A stretch of 64,000 nt of DNA from Aphrocallistes beatrix (taxonomy: Eukaryota; Porifera; Hexactinellida; Sceptrulophora; Aphrocallistidae): NCBI GenBank assembly GCA_963281255.1, contig OY725488.1, forward strand, positions 868,001 to 932,000, in the 5' to 3' direction. The position numbers and the translations under genes were made by a program. The notes beneath the pieces were generated by a model. The model did no database searches and was not told the DNA's origin. It saw nothing but the letters and a program-made list of their open reading frames with translations. This document shows, piece by piece, positions 31,701 through 43,700 of the stretch. Within the stretch, counting starts at the first letter, position 1; the number at the start of each line of letters is the position of its first letter.

Positions 31701-34700
31701 AGGAGCTAAGGGATTCATAAAATCACACATAAATTAGCAAGTTGTGAAGTGCACTGTATATATCATACGATGGTATGAATTTGCTATGTCCGGACCCAGG
31801 TATAAAAATAATCCCAGCATGTTAAACAAAGGAGACATATGTGAGATGTAGTTTACATATTGAGACGCTAGGATTTTTTTAGTGCCGCCCCTAGTATAGG
31901 AGATGCCTTATGTCATGTTCGGCGTGCAACGTCCGTCTGCTCGTTCCTTTTATATAAATATTTCACAATTACTTTTGTTTCAATAGTTACATAAAGTAAA
32001 CAAATTCCGAAAATAGGATAGAGACTAGCTTTCACCGGTTGACATAGGGTTTTTAGGTGTGTATATTCCGAATATCATATTTTCAGATCTACATGATAAA
32101 ATATTTGAATAATTTTGTTTACAATAGTTACATAAAGTAAACAAATTCCAAAAACAGGCTAGAGACTAGCTTCCAAAGTTTTACATGTGTCTTTAGTGGT
32201 GGAGATTTCGAATATCACATCTTCAAATCTATATGATAAATTATTTGTTTACAATTACTACTACATAAAGTAAACGAATTCTAAAAAAATATAAAATAAA
32301 CGAATTCTAAAAATGAGCTAGATACTAACTTTCAATTGTTGACCTTGGGTTTTAGGGGTGTAGATCACAAATACCATATTTTCGATCTTATATGGATAAT
32401 TCTTTTGTTTACAATACATTCATAAAGTAAACAAATTTGAAATGGATTAGTGAAAGTATCAATATTTATTACCCGTAGGGGCTTCTGAATTCGTTTATAT
32501 TCCGATGGGCCTGCAGGGCGACACTGCGAAGTGTTCGCTAGCCGCGCTACGCAAGTGCGCGAAGCGTGCTTAGATAGGTTAAAAGTTTTACATTAAAAAC
32601 GGCTTATGTAAGCAATGGTACTTACGAATTATAGGAACTACTGTAGTAGTGACGGTAAATGGAGTAGTAGTAGTGACGGTAAATGAAGGAGTAGGGGTGA
32701 CGGCAAATGAAGGAGTAGGGGTGACGGTAAATTGAGGAGTAGAAGTGACGGTAAATGAAGGAGTAGTAGTGACGGTAAATGAAGGAGTAGAAGTGACGGT
32801 AAATGAAGTAGTAGTACTGACGGTAAATGAAGGAGTAGGGGTGACGGTAAATGAAGTAGTAGTACTGACGGTAAATGAAGGAGTAGGGGTGACGGTAAAT
32901 GAAGGAGTAGTACTGACGGTAAATGAAGGAGTAGTACTGACGGTAAATGAAGGAGTAGGGGTGACGGTAAACGGAGTAGTAGTGGAAAAGTCTCCAAGGA
33001 AGTCTCTGCAATAAGAAAATTTCCCAAAATAAATAACTGCATGTCGAAGTATCATTCGAGACTGAGGATCAATCCATTTGAAAACTGTACAAAGATCAGT
33101 ATTTGTATTGATTGCAAAATTCTAAAGAGAAAAACAGGAAATATTAAAACAAACATAATAAGAAACTTAGAAATCAAGAAATCAATCAAAATAAACAAAC
33201 TTGGATGTGAGATGGAGAAAAGGAACAAGTTCTACGAGCAGCTGGGTTAAACGAGATAGTGTACACAGAATAGTCATAAAAAGGAGGACCATTTTCAAAT
33301 TGATTAGGAATGTTGTTAAATCCCAAAAAGGTTTTCCCATTCCAGCAATAAGAAAGAAAACTAGTGTACAACGTGTAAGAGAGAGGTCCTTGCATCCCGA
33401 TAGGATATCCACATCCAAATGGAGGTCTGGATCTCATCATGTAGTATACACCTAGTGATTACATAATAAACAATTCAGCTTCTATGCTAGTATTGTTATA
33501 ATCAATTAATAGAGAAATTTAGAAAGTAAAATATCGTGATTCTAAGTGAATAAGGCAATACTCACTCAATGATAGAACTTCATTCAATAAGAACTCATTC
33601 GGAAAAATATAAAGCAATTGCGTCAAATTAAGCAAACTAGAGAGCTGGATAGTTTGGTTGAGGATGGCTAGCACACTAGGAGTAGGAGGGATCGTGAAAT
33701 TAGACAGTAAAGCACCCAGACTCGAATCGATCAATTCTAGTACATCGGAAGAGTTCATCGAAGAAAAACCAGGTATAGGGAGAGTGGACAGTATTCCTCC
33801 AATCAGGGGAAGGGAGTTACAGTCTCTGAGAGTCTAGATTGGAATTCAAGTGTTAATTTGATGGCACAATTTCATTATTTATAGCAGATCTACTTTTCTA
33901 CTCACCCTATCGACAAAACCTAGAATGTCAAATCTTGCAACTGCATCAAGAGTAATCTCAGTCGTGTTGAAAAGCATTTCACGGAATTGATTAAACTGTT
34001 CTTCAAACTGTGGTGTCTCAACAGAACCAGCAGCTAGTATCAGTACAGCATCGAGAACATTGCTGAAGTCTTGAAACGAATGGAACAAATAGGCTGTACA
34101 GTAGTTCAGTGTATCCACACAATTGTCTAAATGGAAAATGACAAAGGTCAATAATAATAGTTGATAGCATGACCAAGAATTAATGAAAATATTTACAGTT
34201 ACAACAATTCCTACGAAGTGAAGAGAGAAATTCATTTAGAATAGCATTCCAAAGTTCCTCAAATAAAGACAAATTTACATATACAACAACGACATGTGTA
34301 CTACCTTGACAATATGAAGCATTGGGTGTGCAGAATAAATTTGCAAGGTAAGAATCCACACACAGAGAAAGTGCTTGGCTAGTGGGGAGTGCATCTATCA
34401 CTTCATTAAATTTATCCTTGAATAGCTGAGAATCATTGAACAGTTGCAGGATAGGTTGTGCAACATTCATTAATTGTGTCTGGAGAAATAAATCAAAAAG
34501 AAATAATAGAATAAGGCACACGAATTAACAATTACTTGCTGCGTATACTCACCAGAATGTTCAGGTTTTCAAGTTGAGTCAGTATTTCGGAAATATCGGG
34601 ATCAGAAAACAGCTCAATCAGTATACAAGTCACGTTCTCCTCCAATCCAGGAGTGGACACTACTCCATCGATTAAGTCGAATATAAAGCTTATGTTGGGA

Positions 34701-37700
34701 TCATTCCCCAGTATGACACGAGTCAAATTTACTCCGATGGATAATCCTCTCTCCAGCAACCGAATCAAATGTGGAACTGTTTCACTCGGGTCACTACTAT
34801 AAAAGGAAATAACAATTGTAAAAAAATGAAAGTAGTATCAAGAACTTACAACTAATAGCACAAACCTGAAATTGACCAATATGTGGTAAAAGAAATCGTT
34901 TGCCAAACTAAACATTTCACCATAAAATGGTCGTAGATCAGTGTCATTGATTCCAGCTAAGTAAGTTAGTGCGGGAGATATTGTCGACTCAAGAAAATCT
35001 CTTAGCGCGTCTCGATCATTGATGTTATCTAGGATTGATTTACATCAAATTATGATAGATAATTGTGACTTATTTCACAATCAAACAAACCAATGAACTC
35101 AGAGAGACTCGTTCCAATGGTAGCTACTGTCCTCGTCGTATTCACGATGTAATCAGCTCCATCATTCAGTTGATAAGAAAGAGTAGGACGAATTGATGTT
35201 GAGTTAGTACATTCGTTGGAAACGCAACCTAATACGTATAATATAAAAATAGATATATTAGCCATGAATTTACTAATTTGAGTTAAACATTTTCAGACTT
35301 TCATATCTACAAGCGCGCTTCGCTTGCTTGCGCTGCGCGGCTTGCGGACACTGCGTGTCCACAGAGTCGCCCTACGGGCGCCTGGAGTTACTCAATCTAA
35401 ACTATTTTTGGATTTTTTTTCTTTTATATATAGTATATTGTAAACAAAGGTCAACGAATAATTTTTCATATGAATCCAAAAATATGATATTCGAAACCTA
35501 CACCCCTAAAAACCCGATGTCAACCGTTGGAAGCTAGTTTATCGCTTATTTTTGTAATTTGTTTACTTTATGTATCTATTGTAAACAAAAGTAAACAAAT
35601 AATTTATCATATCGATCTGAAAATATGATATTCGAAATCTACACCCCTTAAAACCCCATGTCAACCGTTGGAAGCTAGTTTCTAGCATAATTTTCAAAAT
35701 TGGTCAAATCGTGTGAAAATATGTATACGAGTGTTAAAATATACAAATAACCTTTTTAACTGCCATACACTATAATATATAATTGAGACATTCTTAAAAG
35801 TTATTGCTTTGAAGTATTAATTACAATTACAGCCTACAATATTGTCGTATAATGATTTCTATTGTAAGAGTGAAGCCGTACATAGTATTGTATAGAAAAG
35901 GTGTGAAAAATTGTTTAAATTGTTGTTCTCTTCCGTTTTTTGCAGAGGTGTGAAAAACGCAGCATGCTCAGATTTCTCAGCATGCTCACATTTAAATCGC
36001 AGCATGCTCAGATTTCTCAGCATGCTCAGATTTAAATCTCAGCATGCTCAGATTTCTCAGCATGCTCACATTTAAATCGCAGCATGCTCAGATTTCTCAG
36101 CATGCTCACATTTAAATCGCAGCATGCTCAGATTTAAATCTCAGCATGCTCAGATTTCTCAGCATGCTCACATTTAAATCGCAGCATGCTCAGATTTCTC
36201 AGCATGCTCAGATTTAAATCTCAGCATGCTCAGATTTAAATCTCAGCATGCTCAGATTTCTCAGCATGCTCACATTTAAATCGCAGCATGCTCAGATTTC
36301 TCAGCATGCTCACATTTAAATCGCAGCATGCTCAGATTTAAATCTCAGCATGCTCAGATTTCTCAGCATGCTCACATTTAAATCGCAGCATGCTCAGATT
36401 TCTCAGCATGCTCAGATTTAAATCGCAGCATGCTCAGATTTCTCAGCATGCTCAGATTTAAATCTCAGCATGCTCAGATTTCTCAGCATGCTCAGATTTA
36501 AATCGCTGCATGCTCAGATTTAAATCTCAGCATGCTCAGATTTCTCAGCATGCTCAGATTTAAATCGCAGCATGCTCAGATTTCTCAGCATGCTCAGATT
36601 TAAATCGCAGCATGCTCAGATTTCTCAGCATGCTCAGATTTAAATCGCAGCATGCTCAGATTTCTCAGCATGCTCAGATTTCTCAGCATGCTCAGATTTA
36701 AATCTCATCAGCATGCTCAGATTTCTCAGCATGCTCAGATTTAAAACGCAGCATGCTCAGATTTAAATCGCAGCATGCTCAGATTTCTCAGCATGCTCAG
36801 ATTTAAATCTCAGCATGCTCAGATTTCTCAGAATGCTCAGATTTAAATCGCAGCATGCTCAGATTTCTCAGCATGCTCAGATTTAAATCTCAGCATGCTC
36901 AGATTTCTCAGCATGCTCAGATTTAAATCTCAGCATGCTCAGATTTCTCAGCATGCTCAGATTTAAATCGCAGCATGCTCAGATTTCTCAGCATGCTCAG
37001 ATTTAAATCTCAGCATGCTCAGATTTCTCAGCATGCTCAGATTTAAATCTCAGCATGCTCAGATTTAAATCTCAGCATGCTCAGATTTAAATCGCAGCAT
37101 GCTCAGATTTCTCAGCATGCTCAGATTTAAATCTCAGCATGCTCAGATTTAAATCGCAGCATGCTCAGATTTAAATCTCAGCATGCTCAGATTTCTCAGC
37201 ATGCTCAGATTTAAATCTCAGCATGCTCAGATTTAAATCGCAGCATGCTCAGATTTCTCAGCATGCTCAGATTTAAATCTCAGCATGCTCAGATTTCTCA
37301 GCATGCTCAGATTTAAATCGCAGCATGCTCAGATTTAAATCGCAGCATGCTCAGATTTCTCAGCATGCTCAGATTTAAATCTCAGCATGCTCAGATTTCC
37401 CAGCATGCTCAGATTTAAATCGCAGCATGCTCAGATTTCTCAGCATGCTCAGATTTAAATCGCAGCATGCTCAGATTTCTCAGCATGCTCAGATTTAAAT
37501 CGCAGCATGCTCAGATTTCTCAGCATGCTCAGATTTCTCAGCATGCTCAGATTTAAATCTCAGCATGCTCAGATTTCTCAGCATGCTCAGATTTAAATCT
37601 CAGCATGCTCAGATTTAAATCTCAGCATGCTCAGATTTCTCAGATGCTCAGATTTAAATCGCAGCATGCTCAGATTTAAATCTCAGCATGCTCAGATTTC

Positions 37701-40700
37701 TCAGCATGCTCAGGTTTAAATCGCAACATGCTCAGATTTCTCAGCATGCTCAGATTTAAATCTCAGCATGCTCAGATTTCTCAGCATGCTCAGATTTCTC
37801 AGCATGCTCAGATTTAAATCGCAGCATGCTCAGATTTCTCAGCATGCTCAGATTTAAATCGCAGCATGCTCAGATTTCTCAGCATGCTCAGATTTAAATC
37901 TCAGCATGCTCAGATTTCTCAGCATGCTCAGATTTAAATCTCAGCATGCTCAGATTTAAATCGCAGCATGCTCAGATTTCTCAGCATGCTCAGATTTAAA
38001 TCTCAGCATGCTCAGATTTCTCAGCATGCTCAGATTTAAATCGCAGCATGCTCAGATTTAAATCTCAGCATGCTCAGATTTCTCAGCATGCTCAGATTTA
38101 AATCTCAGCATGCTCAGATTTAAATCGCAGCATGCTCAGATTTCTCAGCATGCTCAGATTTCTCAGCATGCTCAGATTTAAATCGCAGCATGCTCAGATT
38201 TAAATCGCAGCATGCTCAGATTTCTCAGCATGCTCAGATTTAAATCTCAGCATGCTCAGATTTCCCAGCATGCTCAGATTTAAATCGCAGCATGCTCAGA
38301 TTTCTCAGCATGCTCAGATTTAAATCGCAGCATGCTCAGATTTCTCAGCATGCTCAGATTTCTCAGCATGCTCAGATTTAAATCTCAGCATGCTCAGATT
38401 TAAATCTCAGCATGCTCAGATTTCTCAGCATGCTCAGATTTAAATCTCAGCATGCTCAGATTTCTCAGCATGCTCAGATTTAAATCTCAGCATGCTCAGA
38501 TTTAAATCGCAGCATGCTCAGATTTAAATCGCAGCATGCTCAGATTTCTCAGCATGCTCAGATTTAAATCTCAGCATGCTCAGATTTCTCAGCATGCTCA
38601 GATTTAAATCTCAGCATGCTCAGATTTCTCAGCATGCTCAGATTTAAATCTCAGCATGCTCAGATTTCTCAGCATGCTCAGATTTAAATCGCAGCATGCT
38701 CAGATTTAAATCGCAGCATGCTCAGATTTCTCAGCATGCTCAGATTTAAATCTCAGCATGCTCAGATTTCTCAGCATGCTCAGATTTAAATCGCAGCATG
38801 CTCAGATTTCTCAGCATGCTCAGATTTAAATCTCAGCATGCTCAGATTTCTCAGCATGCTCAGATTTAAATCTCAGCATGCTCAGATTTCTCAGCATGCT
38901 CAGATTTAAATCTCAGCATGCTCAGATTTCCCAGCATGCTCAGATTTAAATCTCAGCATGCTCAGATTTCTCAGCATGCTCAGATTTAAATCTCAGCATG
39001 CTCAGATTTCTCAGCATGCTCAGATTTCTCAGCATGCTCAGATTTAAATCGCAGCATGCTCAGATTTCTCAGCATGCTCAGATTTAAATCGCAGCATGCT
39101 CAGATTTAAATCTCAGCATGCTCAGATTTCTCAGCATGCTCAGGTTTAAATCGCAACATGCTCAGATTTCTCAGCATGCTCAGATTTAAATCTCAGCATG
39201 CTCAGATTTAAATCTCAGCATGCTCAGATTTCTCAGCATGCTCAGATTTAAATCTCAGCATGCTCAGATTTCTCAGCATGCTCAGATTTAAATCTCAGCA
39301 TGCTCAGATTTCCCAGCATGCTCAGATTTAAATCTCAGCATGCTCAGATTTCTCAGCATGCTCAGATTTAAATCTCAGCATGCTCAGATTTCCCAGCATG
39401 CTCAGATTTAAATCGCAGCATGCTCAGATTTCTCAGCATGCTCAGATTTAAATCGCAGCATGCTCAGATTTCTCAGCATGCTCAGATTTAAATCGCAGCA
39501 TGCTCAGATTTCTCAGCATGCTCAGATTTAAATCTCAGCATGCTCAGATTTCTCAGCATGCTCAGATTTAAATCGCAGCATGCTCAGATTTAAATCGCAG
39601 CATGCTCAGATTTCTCAGCATGCTCAGATTTAAATCTCAGCATGCTCAGATTTCCCAGCATGCTCAGATTTAAATCGCAGCATGCTCAGATTTCTCAGCA
39701 TGCTCAGATTTAAATCGCAGCATGCTCAGATTTCTCAGCATGCTCAGATTTCTCAGCATGCTCAGATTTAAATCTCAGCATGCTCAGATTTAAATCTCAG
39801 CATGCTCAGATTTCTCAGCATGCTCAGATTTAAATCTCAGCATGCTCAGATTTCTCAGCATGCTCAGATTTAAATCTCAGCATGCTCAGATTTAAAATGC
39901 AGCATGCTCAGATTTAAATCGCAGCATGCTCAGATTTCTCAGCATGCTCAGATTTAAATCTCAGCATGCTCAGATTTAAATCTCAGCATGCTCAGATTTC
40001 TCAGCATGCTCAGATTTAAATCGCAGCATGCTCAGATTTCTCAGCATGCTCAGATTTAAATCTCAGCATGCTCAGATTTAAATCTCAGCATGCTCAGATT
40101 TCTCAGCATGCTCAGATTTAAATCTCAGCATGCTCAGATTTCCCAGCATGCTCAGATTTAAATCGCAGCATGCTCAGATTTCTCAGCATGCTCAGATTTA
40201 AATCGCAGCATGCTCAGATTTCTCAGCATGCTCAGATTTAAATCGCAGCATGCTCAGATTTCTCAGCATGCTCAGATTTAAATCTCAGCATGCTCAGATT
40301 TCTCAGCATGCTGAGATTTAAATCGCAGCATGCTCAGATTTAAATCGCAGCATGCTCAGATTTCTCAGCATGCTCAGATTTAAATCTCAGCATGCTCAGA
40401 TTTCCCAGCATGCTCAGATTTAAATCGCAGCATGCTCAGATTTCTCAGCATGCTCAGATTTAAATCGCAGCATGCTCAGATTTCTCAGCATGCTCAGATT
40501 TCTCAGCATGCTCAGATTTAAATCTCAGCATGCTCAGATTTAAATCTCAGCATGCTCAGATTTCTCAGCATGCTCAGATTTAAATCTCAGCATGCTCAGA
40601 TTTCTCAGCATGCTCAGATTTAAATCTCAGCATGCTCAGATTTAAATCGCAGCATGCTCAGATTTAAATCGCAGCATGCTCAGATTTCTCAGCATGCTCA

Positions 40701-43700
40701 GATTTAAATCTCAGCATGCTCAGATTTCTCAGCATGCTCAGATTTAAATCGCAGCATGCTCAGATTTCTCAGCATGCTCAGATTTAAATCTCAGCATGCT
40801 CAGATTTCTCAGCATGCTCAGATTTAAATCTCAGCATGCTCAGATTTAAATCTCAGCATGCTCAGATTTCTCAGCATGCTCAGATTTAAATCTCAGCATG
40901 CTCAGATTTCTCAGCATGCTCAGATTTAAATCTCAGCATGCTCAGATTTCCCAGCATGCTCAGATTTAAATCTCAGCATGCTCAGATTTCTCAGCATGCT
41001 CAGATTTAAATCTCAGCATGCTCAGATTTCTCAGCATGCTCAGATTTCTCAGCATGCTCAGATTTAAATCGCAGCATGCTCAGATTTCTCAGCATGCTCA
41101 GATTTAAATCGCAGCATGCTCAGATTTAAATCTCAGCATGCTCAGATTTCTCAGCATGCTCAGGTTTAAATCGCAACATGCTCAGATTTCTCAGCATGCT
41201 CAGATTTAAATCTCAGCATGCTCAGATTTAAATCTCAGCATGCTCAGATTTCTCAGCATGCTCAGATTTAAATCTCAGCATGCTCAGATTTCTCAGCATG
41301 CTCAGATTTAAATCTCAGCATGCTCAGATTTCCCAGCATGCTCAGATTTAAATCTCAGCATGCTCAGATTTCTCAGCATGCTCAGATTTAAATCTCAGCA
41401 TGCTCAGATTTCCCAGCATGCTCAGATTTAAATCGCAGCATGCTCAGATTTCTCAGCATGCTCAGATTTAAATCGCAGCATGCTCAGATTTCTCAGCATG
41501 CTCAGATTTAAATCGCAGCATGCTCAGATTTCTCAGCATGCTCAGATTTAAATCTCAGCATGCTCAGATTTCTCAGCATGCTCAGATTTAAATCTCAGCA
41601 TGCTCAGATTTCTCAGCATGCTCAGATTTAAATCTCAGCATGCTCAGATTTAAATCTCAGCATGCTCAGATTTCTCAGATGCTCAGATTTAAATCGCAGC
41701 ATGCTCAGATTTAAATCTCAGCATGCTCAGATTTCTCAGCATGCTCAGGTTTAAATCGCAACATGCTCAGATTTCTCAGCATGCTCAGATTTAAATCTCA
41801 GCATGCTCAGATTTAAATCGCAGCATGCTCAGATTTAAATCTCAGCATGCTCAGATTTCTCAGCATGCTCAGATTTAAATCGCAGCATGCTCAGATTTAA
41901 ATCGCAGCATACTCAGATTTCTCAGCATGCTCAGATTTAAATCTCAGCATGCTCAGATTTCTCAGCATGCTCAGATTTAAATCGCAGCATGCTCAGATTT
42001 CTCAGCATGCTCAGATTTAAATCTCAGCATGCTCAGATTTCTCAGCATGCTCAGATTTAAATCGCAGCATGCTCAGATTTAAATCTCAGCATGCTCAGAT
42101 TTCTCAGCATGCTCAGATTTAAATCTCAGCATGCTCAGATTTAAATCGCAGCATGCTCAGATTTCTCAGCATGCTCAGATTTAAATCTCAGCATGCTCAG
42201 ATTTCTCAGCATGCTCAGATTTAAATCGCAGCATGCTCAGATTTTAATCGCAGCATGCTCAGATTTCTCAGCATGCTCAGATTTAAATCTCAGCATGCTC
42301 AGATTTCTCAGCATGCTCAGATTTAAATCGCAGCATGCTCAGATTTCTCAGCATGCTCAGATTTAAATCTCAGCATGCTCAGATTTCTCAGCATGCTCAG
42401 ATTTAAATCGCAGCATGCTCAGATTTCTCAGCATGCTCAGATTTAAATCTCAGCATGCTCAGATTTCTCAGCATGCTCAGATTTAAATCTCAGCATGCTC
42501 AGATTTAAATCTCAGCATGCTCAGATTTCTCAGCATGCTCAGATTTAAATCTCAGCATGCTCAGATTTCTCAGCATGCTCAGATTTAAATCTCAGCATGC
42601 TCAGATTTCTCAGCATGCTCAGATTTAAATCGCAGCATGCTCAGATTTCTCAGCATGCTCAGATTTAAATCTCAGCATGCTCAGATTTCTCAGCATGCTC
42701 AGATTTAAATCGCAGCATGCTCAGATTTAAATCGCAGCATGCTCAGATTTCTCAGCATGCTCAGATTTAAATCTCAGCATGCTCAGATTTCTCAGCATGC
42801 TCAGATTTAAATCGCAGCATGCTCAGATTTAAATCTCAGCATGCTCAGATTTCTCAGCATGCTCAGATTTAAATCTCAGCATGCTCAGATTTAAATCTCA
42901 GCATGCTCAGATTTCTCAGCATGCTCAGATTTAAATCTCAGCATGCTCAGATTTCTCAGCATGCTCAGATTTAAATCTCAGCATGCTCAGATTTCTCAGC
43001 ATGCTCAGATTTAAATCGCAGCATGCTCTGATTTAAATCTCAGCATGCTCAGATTTCTCAGCATGCTCAGATTTAAATCTCAGCATGCTCAGATTTCTCA
43101 GCATGCTCAGATTTAAATCGCAGCATGCTCAGATTTCTCAGCATGCTCAGATTTAAATCTCAGCATGCTCAGATTTCTCAGCATGCTCAGATTTAAATCT
43201 CAGCATGCTCAGATTTAAATCGCAGCATGCTCAGATTTCTCAGCATGCTCAGATTTAAATCTCAGCATGCTCAGATTTCTCAGCATGCTCAGATTTAAAT
43301 CTCAGCATGCTCAGATTTCCCAGCATGCTCAGATTTAAATCGCAGCATGCTCAGATTTCTCAGCATGCTCAGATTTAAATCTCAGCATGCTCAGATTTCC
43401 CAGCATGCTCAGATTTAAATCGCAGCATGCTCAGATTTCTCAGCATGCTCAGATTTAAATCGCAGCATGCTCAGATTTCTCAGCATGCTCAGATTTAAAT
43501 CGCAGCATGCTCAGATTTCTCAGCATGCTCAGATTTAAATCTCAGCATGCTCAGATTTCTCAGCATGCTCAGATTTAAATCTCAGCATGCTCAGATTTCT
43601 CAGCATGCTCAGATTTAAATCTCAGCATGCTCAGATTTCTCAGATGCTCAGATTTAAATCGCAGCATGCTCAGATTTAAATCGCAGCATGCTCAGATTTC

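Noticed and set aside
32622-33042. Alternative frames through the exon 17 minisatellite (YSFIYRHP and LLLHLPSV repeats)
   Set aside because: A 24-bp repeat without stops is open in several frames; only the FTVTPTPS frame joins the flanking GPCR exons.
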